This document shows, in pieces, positions 1 through 10,589 of a stretch of DNA of 13,999 nucleotides; the first letter of the stretch is position 1, and each line of letters starts with the position of its first letter. The notes below the pieces were generated by a model. That model saw nothing but the letters and a program-made list of their open reading frames with translations, ran no database searches and was not told the origin of the DNA. Both the position numbers and the translations under genes were made by a program. Location: NCBI GenBank assembly GCA_026392325.1, contig JAPLCH010000099.1:1885-15883 (forward strand), written 5' to 3'. The stretch comes from Solirubrobacterales bacterium. Its GTDB lineage: Bacteria; Actinomycetota; Thermoleophilia; Solirubrobacterales; Solirubrobacteraceae.

Positions 1-981
1 TATTCCAAGGTAGAAAGCCACAAAGTCGCCCAGCAGGACCAGCGAGAGAATCCGCTCAATTCTTGTCTCACCACGACTCTCCACCCGGTGGACAGGAATC
101 CCAGCCTGCTCAACAAGTTCAGCAGTGATGTCAAGTCGGGCACGCTCACGTGGATGGCTGTCGCTGTCTCCAAGGACCACAAGTGCAAACTTGCCCAAAC
201 CTTCTGCCCCACCCCAGCCGACGATCTCATTGTGATCAGCCTCAGGAAGCTCAGAGTTGAAAGCTGGGATCTCAGCGTCCTCGTTGATCTGCGTCTTCCA
301 GCGATACGCAACTGATGCGGTTGCATCGGCGCCGACAACAACGGGAATTCGCCCGTCCAAAGCCGTTGCAAGTGCTCGAGCCTCAGACTCCGCAGGTCCA
401 CCAGGCCCCCACTCGGCAACAAGTGGCTCCATGTGTGCGGCGGCAACATCGATCTCCGTGTGGATCCGGTCTGCTGCGCCGCAAAGTGCTGCAGCCTCAA
501 GAGCTGCCACCAGCGTGTAACCGATGGCTGAGCGAGGTTGCAAGGCTGCCGGCATTGGAATCACTGGGACGCCTTCAGCACGGGCCATCTCGGCCAGCGG
601 ACCACCTGTCGTGGCCACAATCCGACGGGCTCCAATTACGCCCGCTGCCTCAAACGCTGCAAGAGTTTCCTCGGTCGTTCCCGAGTAGGAAGAACAAAGC
701 ACGGTCGTGTCAGCTGAAGTCCACGATGGAAGCATGTAGCCGCTGCTCACGGCAACGGGCCTGCTTGCCCTGTCGCCAAGGACCGTTGCGGCCAACATTC
801 CGCCCGCAGCAGAACCGCCCATTCCGGCAACGATCAGACCGCCCGGACTGTCTTGCGGCGCGATCGCAGCCGACTCAACACGCCAGAGCGCGTCACGAAG
901 GTGGTCCGGCATGGAGGCAATGTCCGCTGCCATGTTGCTCACGTCAAATTCCTTGATGCGTTCAGCGCTCAAGTCGCCCAT
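1..981 (-). CDS. Bifunctional phosphoglucose/phosphomannose isomerase (SIS-domain), 3'-truncated by window edge
   Basis: The protein is predicted to interconvert glucose-6-P, fructose-6-P and mannose-6-P in the cytosol. The 327 visible residues, open at the left edge, cover nearly all of a family that is usually about 320-350 residues. Two SIS subdomains are visible. GMGGSA at residues 53-58 and SYSGTTEET at 98-106 form the first sugar-phosphate site. A second-half block at 231-255 (INEDAEIPA, then ELPEADHNEIVGW) is the signature of the PGI/PMI family. Its Glu234 and His250 are probably the catalytic pair; that assignment rests on family knowledge and was not aligned. The ATG at 981 lies two bases after the stop of the nucleotidyltransferase gene, with GGAG about 11 bases upstream, so the two are translationally adjacent. 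In context it supplies mannose- or glucose-phosphate for NDP-sugar synthesis. No frameshift is visible. Confidence 0.88.
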   Translation of the reverse strand, partial: MGDLSAERIKEFDVSNMAADIASMPDHLRDALWRVESAAIAPQDSPGGLIVAGMGGSAAGGMLAATVLGDRASRPVAVSSGYMLPSWTSADTTVLCSSYSGTTEETLAAFEAAGVIGARRIVATTGGPLAEMARAEGVPVIPMPAALQPRSAIGYTLVAALEAAALCGAADRIHTEIDVAAAHMEPLVAEWGPGGPAESEARALATALDGRIPVVVGADATASVAYRWKTQINEDAEIPAFNSELPEADHNEIVGWGGAEGLGKFALVVLGDSDSHPRERARLDITAELVEQAGIPVHRVESRGETRIERILSLVLLGDFVAFYLGI

Positions 982-983
982 TG

Positions 984-2060
984 TCAGCTCATCTCCGGCG
1001 CGACTCTGGCGCCCGGCTCAAGGGTTTCACCGGCGGGGACTGCTGCCCCTTCGCCGATCACTACATCGGGCCCGATCGTGGCGCCCTCTCCAATTTTTGC
1101 GTTTGCTGCAATCACTGTGCCTGTGATCTTTGCACCTGCGCCCACGTAAACACCTGCGAGCAGAACTGACTCCGAAATTTCCGCCCCCGATGCGACGATG
1201 CAACCAGCCCCGAGAACAGCGTTGGGACCAACCGTGGCGCCCTCTTCAATTTCCACCTCATCGTCAAGCCACGCCGGCCCAAGCACATCGCCGTCGACCT
1301 TGGTCTCAAAGCCAAGTGTCACACCACCAGCCCCACCCTCAAGTGAGCTGCCACCGCCAAGAGTTCCATCCAAAAGGTCCCAATGGGCCTGCAGGTAACG
1401 CTCGGGAGTTCCGATGTCGAGCCAATAGCCGGAGACTTCAAGCGCGTGCAGTCCATTGCCGGTCAGCGCAGGAAACACTTCACGCTCGATCGAGACATTC
1501 TGTTCAGGGGTGATCCCCTCGAGTACGCGCTTTTCAATCACGTAGACGCCTGCGTTCACTAGGTTGGTCGGCGCGTCCTCCCTCTTGGGCTTCTCAATGA
1601 AAGCCTCGACGCTGCCGTCCTCAGCCGTCACAACCACACCAAAAGCAGAAGGGTCTTCCACGGGAATCAGTCCAATCGTGGCGGCGGCACCACTGGCCTC
1701 GTGATGCTCCAGCAGAGGAGCAAGGTCAAGGTCGGCGAGAATGTCCCCGTTCAGCACCAGGAAACGGTCCTCAAGCAGTGATTCGGCCTCCTTGATCGCC
1801 CCACCGGTACCACGTGGCTCTGGTTCCTCCACATACTGAAGCTTGACCCCAAGGCTCGGGCCTTCTCCTGCGATCTTCCTGATCCCCTCAGCCATGTGCC
1901 CGCATGAGAGAACAACATCCGTCACACCAAAACGCTTCAACCAGTCACACATGTGGACGAGGTGCGGACGGTCAAGGATCTGAACAACGGGCTTCGCAAC
2001 CGTCAGCGTTAGTGGCCGGAGTCTCGTTCCTTCTCCTCCAGCGAGAATCAGCGCCTGCAT
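984..2060 (-). CDS. Sugar-1-phosphate nucleotidyltransferase with C-terminal left-handed beta-helix (ManC/RmlA-like)
   Basis: This 358-residue cytosolic enzyme should condense an NTP with a hexose-1-phosphate to give an NDP-sugar and pyrophosphate. The N-terminal Rossmann-like domain (1-225) has the GGEGTRLRPLT nucleotide loop at 8-18, LNGD at 103-106 (metal-binding Asp), EKPK at 156-159, NAG at 169-171 and GYWLDIGTPERY at 211-222. The C-terminal part (about 255-345) is made of imperfect hexapeptide repeats, as in GMPP-type enzymes. Length and architecture resemble mycobacterial ManC (mannose-1-phosphate guanylyltransferase), and the neighbouring phosphomannose isomerase supports GDP-mannose. 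Glucose-1-phosphate uridylyl- or thymidylyltransferase activity cannot be excluded, and UDP-glucose would feed the adjacent dehydrogenase. I chose the ATG at 2060 because the GGxGTRLRP loop should start near residue 8. A start at 2156 would add 32 unrelated residues and overlap the upstream gene. It lies seven bases after the dehydrogenase stop. Confidence 0.88.
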   Translation of the reverse strand: MQALILAGGEGTRLRPLTLTVAKPVVQILDRPHLVHMCDWLKRFGVTDVVLSCGHMAEGIRKIAGEGPSLGVKLQYVEEPEPRGTGGAIKEAESLLEDRFLVLNGDILADLDLAPLLEHHEASGAAATIGLIPVEDPSAFGVVVTAEDGSVEAFIEKPKREDAPTNLVNAGVYVIEKRVLEGITPEQNVSIEREVFPALTGNGLHALEVSGYWLDIGTPERYLQAHWDLLDGTLGGGSSLEGGAGGVTLGFETKVDGDVLGPAWLDDEVEIEEGATVGPNAVLGAGCIVASGAEISESVLLAGVYVGAGAKITGTVIAANAKIGEGATIGPDVVIGEGAAVPAGETLEPGARVAPEMS

Positions 2061-2067
2061 GGTCGAA

Positions 2068-3363
2068 CTAGGAAGGATCCCCGCCGCGTCCAACACCCTC
2101 GTAGGTGAGTCCGGCGGCCCTGACTGAACCTCCATCAAGATGGTTTCGTCCGTCAATCACTGTGACCCCATTCATAGTCGCGGCAGCCGCGACCCAGTCA
2201 ATGTCGAGGAACTCAGACCATTCCGTGACCACGACCACGGCGTCTGCGCCGCTGATCGCACTCATTGAGCTCTCAGCCATCTCAACTCCGCTGAGAAGAG
2301 GTCGGGCAGCTTCCTCCGCAATTGGATCAAACGCACTCACCTCGGCGCCTGCGGCCTGAAGACGGGCTGCCAGGACAAGAGAGGAGGCCTCGCGCATGTC
2401 GTCGGTGTCAGGCTTGAAGGCAAGGCCCAACAGGGCTATCCGCTTGCCAATCAGCGTCCCAAGGTGCTTCTCAAGCTTGCCGACGACCCGACGCTTCTGA
2501 AGTTCATTGACTTCAATGACTGAGTTCAAAAGTTGGAAGTGGTAGCCCGAATTCCCTGCTAGTTGCTTGAGCGCGGAAACATCCTTGGGGAAGCAAGACC
2601 CACCAAAGCCGATTCCAGGGCGAAGGAACGCGGATCCAATGCGCTCGTCATAGCCCATTCCCTTGGCAACCTCGACTACATCGGCACCCGTCTCCTCGCA
2701 GACATTGGCGATCTCATTGATAAAGGAGATCTTCGTTGCGAGGAAAGCATTACTGGCAAGCTTGACCATCTCAGCAGAGGCGATGTCAGTCCTCTGAATT
2801 GGAGCATTGAGTGGAGCGTAAAGGGCCGCAACCGCATCCCCAGCCCAATCGCCATCGTCCCCGATCACTACACGGTCGGGATTGAGAAAGTCCTTCAGTG
2901 CCGAGCCTTCCTTCAGGAACTCGGGGCAAGAAACATATGAAAAGCCCTTCCCTGACTCAGCAAACTTGCGCTTGACCGTCACGCCAGTCCCGACTGGGAC
3001 GGTGCTCTTCATGACAAGTGCATGTGAGTTACTCGCAGGCATTGCATCAACTACTGCGTTGACCGCAGAAAGGTCTGCGTCGCCCGAGTGCGTTGGGGGT
3101 GTGCCCACGGCTACAAAGAGAAGACGGGCTGCTTCCAGAGCCGGGGCCAGATCAGTAGTGAAGTGAAGTCGGTGAGCATTCCGCTTGAGGATCTCCTCAA
3201 GACCGGGCTCGTGAATTGGTACCTCTCCAGCTTTGAGCCGTTCGATCTTGTCCGCGTCAATATCGACGCACCAAACATCGCTCCCGAGCTCAGCAAAACC
3301 AGCCGCGGTGACGAGGCCAACGTAGCCAGTCCCAATTACTCCGATTGTTTCTCTGTCAGCCAT
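2068..3363 (-). CDS. UDP-glucose 6-dehydrogenase
   Basis: The enzyme oxidises UDP-glucose twice with NAD+ to UDP-glucuronate, a precursor for acidic envelope polysaccharides. The 431 residues match the usual length. The N-terminal NAD domain carries GTGYVG at 11-16, VDID at 33-36, the GTPP block at 87-90 and KSTVPVG at 119-125. The catalytic region has PEFLKEGSA at 147-155, K201 and N205 in KLASNAFLA, and the thiohemiacetal-forming Cys257 in FGGSCFPKD, with Asp261. Spacing of K201/N205/C257/D261 is identical to K204/N208/C260/D264 of the characterised streptococcal enzyme. The C-terminal UDP-binding domain includes AFKPDTDDMREA at 315-326. All key residues are present. The start has no clear Shine-Dalgarno sequence: the 14 bases before ATG are pyrimidine-rich, and a small hairpin lies just upstream. 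It sits between the LCP ligase and the nucleotidyltransferase, in an apparent operon. Confidence 0.95.
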   Translation of the reverse strand: MADRETIGVIGTGYVGLVTAAGFAELGSDVWCVDIDADKIERLKAGEVPIHEPGLEEILKRNAHRLHFTTDLAPALEAARLLFVAVGTPPTHSGDADLSAVNAVVDAMPASNSHALVMKSTVPVGTGVTVKRKFAESGKGFSYVSCPEFLKEGSALKDFLNPDRVVIGDDGDWAGDAVAALYAPLNAPIQRTDIASAEMVKLASNAFLATKISFINEIANVCEETGADVVEVAKGMGYDERIGSAFLRPGIGFGGSCFPKDVSALKQLAGNSGYHFQLLNSVIEVNELQKRRVVGKLEKHLGTLIGKRIALLGLAFKPDTDDMREASSLVLAARLQAAGAEVSAFDPIAEEAARPLLSGVEMAESSMSAISGADAVVVVTEWSEFLDIDWVAAAATMNGVTVIDGRNHLDGGSVRAAGLTYEGVGRGGDPS

Positions 3364-3382
3364 GTGAAGGAGGGTAGGGTAA

Positions 3383-3395
3383 CGCCCGAAGGGCG
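3383..3395 (-). other. Small GC hairpin in the LCP-to-UGDH spacer
   Basis: A perfect five-base inverted repeat (CGCCC, three-base loop, GGGCG) sits two bases after the LCP stop codon and 19 bases before the UGDH start. It is not followed by a T-run, so it is not a standard intrinsic terminator. It could be an mRNA-stability or processing element, or chance in GC-rich DNA. Confidence 0.4.
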
Positions 3396-3396
3396 G

Positions 3397-4884
3397 TCAG
3401 CGCGCGAATGGGACGAGAGACGCAGCCATCGCGACCATCGTCTTGCTCGAAAGGTCCTCTGTGAGCGTGTTTGAGACCCAGTAAGAGCCCTGTTTCGTCT
3501 TGAATCCAACAAACCTCAGACGCTTGCCATCCCCGAACAGAAGCAGTGTCCGTCCGTCACGCAACTTCTTCTTCGCAGTCGGCTGGCTCAGCAGCGGCGG
3601 ATCCTGCCAGGTAGTTCCCTGAACTCCCCAGAACTGGCCGGTTCCGCTCGTTGTGCCGACCACTCTGTAGGCGACATGCTTCTTGCCATCAGGCGTCTTG
3701 ATCAGATACACGCGCGGGTACTTTCCTGCCTCAGGGCCCATGTAGCGGGAGCCGTTCGGAATCACCTTTGGCAGATACGCGGGCATCCCGATCCCCTTGA
3801 TCAGGCTCGCCTGGGCTTTGGCCCCGTCAATATTGCGGAAGACAGGTGCCTTTCCTGAGCCGCCTCGGCCACCCGCAGGCCGGGGCTTCGCCGGCTTCTT
3901 GCCTGGGACCTTGACGGGCGGCCTTCCAGCCCCCACCAGGTCATGCACGGCCCGGGCAAGCTGGTACTGGTTGACCGTCACATAGGGATCATTCGGGTTG
4001 TTGGGAAGTATCGCCGGGAACGGAACGCTGATGATCGGTTTCTGCCCCGAGAATGCAACCAGCCCCAGAAGCTTCAGCAGTGCGTCAACGGAGTGCAGCT
4101 GGGCATCACTCTGCGCGTACTTGGAGAAGATCTTCGCCAGCTCATGGCGGTTGGTGAGCGCCTGCTGGGCCCCGTACTGCTGGCGGGCCTGCCGGAGGAA
4201 GTCCTGCTGCCTTGCATTGCGCACAATGTCCGTGTCCATGTGCCTGAAACGCACATAGTCGAGCGCCTTCGAGCCGCAAAGCCGTTGGTACCCGGCCGGA
4301 ATGTTGATAACCGCGTAACCGGCTCCATAGGCAGCCCCGCTGTTGTCGTTGTAATAGCGGCGGTCAATGTCCGTCCATACGCATCCGATGTAGTCAACTC
4401 CCTGATGGAACCCAGTGAAGTTCACATTGACGATGTGGTTGATCGGAATATGCAGCAAACCCTTCACAACCTGGGCTGTCAGCGCTGGCCCACCATACGC
4501 GTATGCCGCATTTATCTTCTGTGTTCCGTACCGCGGAATTGTCACCTTCAGGTCACGCGGAATGTTCATCACCCGCGTGCCCTGCGCGTCTGCGTCCATC
4601 CTCAAAATCATGATCGAGTCAGAGCGAGCATCTGTCTTCCCGGCCCGGTACCGATGGTCGGAGCCGATCAGCATGATCGTCTGTGGATCTCCAGCCTCAG
4701 CTGTACTGATCACGCCCTTGGGCAGCGCCAGCTTGGTCCCCGTATTCAGGTCGTCAACGAAAGACTGGACTTCAAGCAGGCCAGCAGTCGCAGTCGCGGC
4801 AGCAGCCAAGCCGATCACTCCGAAAATTGCAAGCGCAGCCTTCAATCCGTGGCGTGCCTTCTTTGGGGGCGGAGCGAGACTCAC
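3397..4884 (-). CDS. LytR-CpsA-Psr (LCP) family wall-polymer ligase
   Basis: LCP proteins transfer undecaprenyl-phosphate-linked glycopolymers to peptidoglycan or arabinogalactan on the outer face of the membrane. The 495-residue protein has a short basic N-terminus (PPPKKARHGLK), one membrane segment at about 14-37 and an extracytoplasmic LCP domain at about 69-232. Family hallmarks are IGSDHR at 73-78, ARSDSIMIL at 86-94 (Asp89), IPRD at 108-111, KINAAYAYGG at 123-132, and the Arg/Asp cluster at 212-226 (RFRH, D217, D219, R222, RQQ 225-227) that binds the lipid pyrophosphate. A Pro/Lys/Gly/Arg-rich linker (320-347) leads to an unrecognised C-terminal domain (348-495) ending in a YWVSNTL motif at 468-474. 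The GTG start at 4884 is chosen because it overlaps the upstream stop as GTGA. Earlier in-frame starts would give residues unlike an LCP N-terminus. No good Shine-Dalgarno is seen, so translational coupling is likely. Confidence 0.9.
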   Translation of the reverse strand: MSLAPPPKKARHGLKAALAIFGVIGLAAAATATAGLLEVQSFVDDLNTGTKLALPKGVISTAEAGDPQTIMLIGSDHRYRAGKTDARSDSIMILRMDADAQGTRVMNIPRDLKVTIPRYGTQKINAAYAYGGPALTAQVVKGLLHIPINHIVNVNFTGFHQGVDYIGCVWTDIDRRYYNDNSGAAYGAGYAVINIPAGYQRLCGSKALDYVRFRHMDTDIVRNARQQDFLRQARQQYGAQQALTNRHELAKIFSKYAQSDAQLHSVDALLKLLGLVAFSGQKPIISVPFPAILPNNPNDPYVTVNQYQLARAVHDLVGAGRPPVKVPGKKPAKPRPAGGRGGSGKAPVFRNIDGAKAQASLIKGIGMPAYLPKVIPNGSRYMGPEAGKYPRVYLIKTPDGKKHVAYRVVGTTSGTGQFWGVQGTTWQDPPLLSQPTAKKKLRDGRTLLLFGDGKRLRFVGFKTKQGSYWVSNTLTEDLSSKTMVAMAASLVPFAR

Positions 4885-6014
4885 GTGGCCACATCGCTGC
4901 TCTGTGAGCTTCTCTGGGCCCGAGCAGCGGTACTTGAGGGAAGTGCACGAATGAACGATCCAAGCGCAGAGCGCATCGCTGTGAGGGATTGAATCGAAAC
5001 CCATTCCTCGGGCCCGTGGTGTCCTCCACCTACGGGGCCAAACTCAACTGCTGGGATGCCGGCTTGAAGGAATGCGATCGCGTCGGACGCGCCGTCTCTC
5101 CCAACGGAGAGCGCCTCTCCTCCAATCGCTCTAGCAGCCGACTCTCGAAGGGCGACGACGAACGGGTCGCTCTTGGAGACCCAAGCTGGCGGACGCTCAA
5201 AGCTTCGAAGCAAAGTCACCCCATCCAATCCGCGAACGGCGGCCTTGATGTCTTCCGGGTCCTGCCCTGGGAGAAAACGAATGTCGACGCTCAGGCGGCA
5301 GAGATCTGGAACACGGTTGGGCGCGTCCCCCGCGCTGATACGGCCGAGATTGATTGAAGGTCGGTCAAAGGTTTCGCTGCTTGCCCTGGCAAATGGCAGC
5401 GACTCAATAGCGCGGAAGACATCAATCCCTCTGAGAGCAGCATTCTCGCCAAGCCATGGCGTTGCTCCATGGGCGCTCTTCCCCGAAACCTCAAGGTCAA
5501 GGAGCAAGACGCCCTTGGCTTCTACTCCCACATGCAGCTCTGTTGGTTCGCCGGTTATGGCGAAATCACAGTCAAGCTGGCCGGATGCCACCAGCACGTC
5601 GGTTGCTCGCTCGTCAAGCTCCTCAGCCTCCTCATCCGGAACGATCACCATCCGGACGCGAGCAGACGGATCATCGGCCAAGTCGCCAACCGCGCACAGC
5701 ATTGCCGCAAGCCCGCCCTTCATGTCATAGGCCCCACGTCCGATCAGACGGTCGCCCTCCAGCACGGGCGTGAATTGCGCTGCGCGTCCCGGGACCACGT
5801 CGAGGTGGCCGTGAAACACAACCTTGGGAATCTCAGGCCCACCCGTGCCTGCATCTGCAATCAGTACTGGCAGTCCACCATGTTCGCTGCGCTCCACCTG
5901 CACTCCCCTGGACGCGAGCCATCCGCCCACAAACCCGGCGGCCTCTTCAATTCCCTCAGGCCGGGACGAGTCGCAGGCAATGAGACGTTCAGCAATCAGT
6001 CGCTCATCAGCCAT
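4881..6014 (-). CDS. M20 family metallopeptidase / amidohydrolase (DapE/ArgE/CPG2-like)
   Basis: This predicted cytosolic di-zinc hydrolase (377 residues) removes an acyl group from an amino acid or splits a small peptide. Metal ligands and catalytic residues are all visible: HGHLDVVP at 68-75 (His70, Asp72), GRGAYDMKGG at 92-101 (bridging Asp97), DEEAEE at 127-132 (base Glu128, ligand Glu129), TGEPTE at 154-159 (Glu156) and GGGHHGPEEWVS at 329-340. The lid/dimerisation domain (about 165-275) contains the conserved AHGATPWLGENAA starting at 181. Substrate cannot be read from sequence: succinyl-diaminopimelate desuccinylase, N-acetylornithine deacetylase and carboxypeptidase G2-like dipeptidase all fit. 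Wall-related neighbours mildly favour a peptidoglycan precursor role. The ATG at 6014 has GAGG eight bases upstream; a TTG two codons earlier sits too close to that site. The Ser-rich tail (359-377) looks disordered. The gene ends in a GTGA overlap with the LCP gene. Confidence 0.88.
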   Translation of the reverse strand: MADERLIAERLIACDSSRPEGIEEAAGFVGGWLASRGVQVERSEHGGLPVLIADAGTGGPEIPKVVFHGHLDVVPGRAAQFTPVLEGDRLIGRGAYDMKGGLAAMLCAVGDLADDPSARVRMVIVPDEEAEELDERATDVLVASGQLDCDFAITGEPTELHVGVEAKGVLLLDLEVSGKSAHGATPWLGENAALRGIDVFRAIESLPFARASSETFDRPSINLGRISAGDAPNRVPDLCRLSVDIRFLPGQDPEDIKAAVRGLDGVTLLRSFERPPAWVSKSDPFVVALRESAARAIGGEALSVGRDGASDAIAFLQAGIPAVEFGPVGGGHHGPEEWVSIQSLTAMRSALGSFIRALPSSTAARAQRSSQSSDVAT

Positions 6015-6022
6015 GATCAAGA

Positions 6023-6026
6023 CCTC
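6023..6026 (-). promoter_or_regulatory. Shine-Dalgarno GAGG deciding the M20 start
   Basis: GAGG lies eight bases upstream of the ATG at 6014 but only two bases upstream of the in-frame TTG at 6020. It therefore favours the ATG. Confidence 0.6.
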
Positions 6027-6033
6027 AGGATAG

Positions 6034-6051
6034 CCGCGGCCGCGGCCGCGG
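6034..6051. repeat. (CCGCGG)x3 tandem palindrome in the atpC-M20 gap
   Basis: Three perfect tandem copies of the palindromic hexamer CCGCGG form an 18-base self-complementary tract. It lies in the 75-base gap between the end of atpC and the M20 gene. In RNA it could fold on itself or pair between copies. A second, shorter palindrome (GGGACGTCCC, 6075-6084) lies at the atpC end of the same gap. Neither is followed by a T-run. Confidence 0.7.
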
Positions 6052-6089
6052 GGCGCAACTCAAACTCCACGGGAGGGACGTCCCCGAGG

Positions 6090-6503
6090 TTAGTTTGAAG
6101 CTGCAACCGACAGGAACGCTTCAAGGCGAGTGATGTCACGCTCAGCTGAGCGTGCGCCTTCAGTATCCGCGTCCATCGCTTCAAGTTCACTCTTGCGCTC
6201 TGCTATCCGCGCTTCAAGGTCGTCAGCATCCAAGTCAGCGGCAGGAATCGCATCCTCAATGAGGATCATCGCCTTGTTGTCACCGATCTGCATGTAGCCC
6301 TCACCTTGGGCAAAGCGAAGGATCTCGCCATCGCCCTTGTGGAGCCGAAGCTCACACGCGTCAAGCATCGCCAAAAGTGGCGTGTGGTTTGCAAGCACGC
6401 CGATCGAACCGACCGACGTGCGAGTCGAAACCATCTCGACCTCGTCGTCAAAAACCTTCCCCTCTGGGGTAAGGATCTCAACTTGGAAGAGAGTCTTGGC
6501 CAT
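6090..6503 (-). CDS. atpC: F1Fo ATP synthase subunit epsilon
   Basis: Epsilon sits on the central stalk with gamma, couples F1 to the c-ring and can inhibit ATP hydrolysis. The 137 residues match the usual bacterial length. Residues 1-88 form the N-terminal beta-sandwich (VEILTPEG at 8-15, GSIGVLANHTPLL at 32-44, and GYMQIGDNKAMILIEDA at 69-85). Residues 89-137 form the helical hairpin that can extend into F1. The ATG at 6503 follows the atpD stop by seven bases and has AGGA six bases upstream. It is the last ATP synthase gene. A 75-base gap with palindromes separates it from the M20 gene, and I see no clear terminator there. Confidence 0.96.
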   Translation of the reverse strand: MAKTLFQVEILTPEGKVFDDEVEMVSTRTSVGSIGVLANHTPLLAMLDACELRLHKGDGEILRFAQGEGYMQIGDNKAMILIEDAIPAADLDADDLEARIAERKSELEAMDADTEGARSAERDITRLEAFLSVAASN

Positions 6504-6510
6504 GAGTTTC

Positions 6511-7971
<1,461 letters not shown>

Positions 7972-8874
7972 CTAGACCAGCGCCTCAGAGCCGGCCACGA
8001 CTTCCATGATTTCTTGTGTGATTTCTGCCTGACGGGCGCGGTTCATTTCGAGGGTCAGATCCTCGATCACGTCCGATGCGTTCTCCGATGCATTGCGCAT
8101 CGCTGTCATTCGTGCCCCGTGCTCTGAAGCTGTGCTCTCAAGCAGGGAACGGAAAATGCTGATCTCGACATAGTCGGGAATCAGACGGTGAAGGATTACA
8201 TCCGGGTCAGGCTCGTACTCAGTGAGTGCGTGGCCAGCCCCAGTCTCGGTCTCCTCTTCAGCCTCTGGTACCTCTTCAAGAACGCTTGCGCGCTGAAGCG
8301 GAAGCAGTGTTTCAGCGCGGACGACCTGCGTAAGCGCTGACACATAACCGTTGTAGAAGACCTGAACTTCGTCCACATGACCATCGATGTAATCGGCCAT
8401 CAGGCGCTCGGCGATGGTGCGAGCGTCCCCATAGGCCGGACGGTCTGTGAACCCGGCAAAGGAGCCCGCAAGCTCCTTGCCTCGGAAGGTAAGGGATGAA
8501 ACCCCACGACGTCCCGATGCGTACCAACGAACCTGACGGCCCGCTTCGGCGTGCTCTGCCTCTGCGCGAATGCCAGCCCTGATGATCTGCGAGTTGAAGG
8601 CTCCGGCCAGACCACGGTCGCCCGTGACCAGAAGGATGCCAACCGTCTTTACCTCTGCCCGCTCCTCAAGGATCGGGAAGTTCGGAACGCTGCCTGCAGC
8701 CGCTGCGGCCTGCCGGGTCATGCGGCGGATGGCTCCAGCGTATGGGCGGAGGGAGGCGATGCGGGTCTCAGCGCGGCGGAGCCGTGCAGCAGCAACCATC
8801 TCCATTGCGGAGGTGATCTTCTGGATGTTGCGGACCGACTCGACCCGCTGTTTTACATCGCGCTGTGACGCCAC
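7972..8874 (-). CDS. atpG: F1Fo ATP synthase subunit gamma
   Basis: Gamma is the rotary shaft inside the alpha3-beta3 head. The 300-residue protein has the N-terminal helix with RIxSV-type residues (VESVRNIQKITSAMEMVAAARLRR, from residue 11), LLVTGDRGLAGAFN at 81-94 and the C-terminal helix ending ITQEIMEVVAG at 285-295. Compared with shorter proteobacterial gamma it has an acidic insert at about 199-211, followed by YEPDPD at 220-225. Similar inserts occur in actinobacterial gamma subunits. The start is GTG at 8874, with AAAGG about eight bases upstream and a 32-base gap after atpA. The insert is an extension within an otherwise conserved fold and not a frameshift. Confidence 0.97.
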   Translation of the reverse strand: MASQRDVKQRVESVRNIQKITSAMEMVAAARLRRAETRIASLRPYAGAIRRMTRQAAAAAGSVPNFPILEERAEVKTVGILLVTGDRGLAGAFNSQIIRAGIRAEAEHAEAGRQVRWYASGRRGVSSLTFRGKELAGSFAGFTDRPAYGDARTIAERLMADYIDGHVDEVQVFYNGYVSALTQVVRAETLLPLQRASVLEEVPEAEEETETGAGHALTEYEPDPDVILHRLIPDYVEISIFRSLLESTASEHGARMTAMRNASENASDVIEDLTLEMNRARQAEITQEIMEVVAGSEALV

Positions 8875-8906
8875 TTGGTTGCCTTTCCCTCTGCTGCCAG
8901 CCGCGG

Positions 8907-10547
<1,641 letters not shown>

Positions 10548-10589
10548 GGCTGTTTGGTTCTCGCTCCTGGTCGGCGCGTTGATGGGTGG

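Noticed and set aside
315..956. A 213-codon open frame on the plus strand
   Set aside because: It is antisense to the PGI/PMI gene, which has its full family signature. The plus-strand product is Gln/Arg/Pro-rich noise.
2061..2156. Longer start of the nucleotidyltransferase at 2156
   Set aside because: The added 32 residues precede the universal N-terminal GGxGTRLRP loop and overlap the UGDH coding end. The ATG at 2060 gives the normal family N-terminus.
3943..4992. A 349-codon open frame on the plus strand
   Set aside because: It lies antisense to the conserved LCP gene. Its translation has no domain, is rich in Arg, His, Val and Cys, and reflects the codon structure of the opposite strand.
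6071..6089. Possible intrinsic terminator after atpC
   Set aside because: GGGACGTCCC would leave almost no loop and there is no T-run after it, so it does not meet terminator criteria.
5469..6098. A 209-codon open frame on the plus strand
   Set aside because: It is antisense to the M20 gene with complete metal-binding motifs. It extends through the palindromic spacer only because that tract lacks stops.
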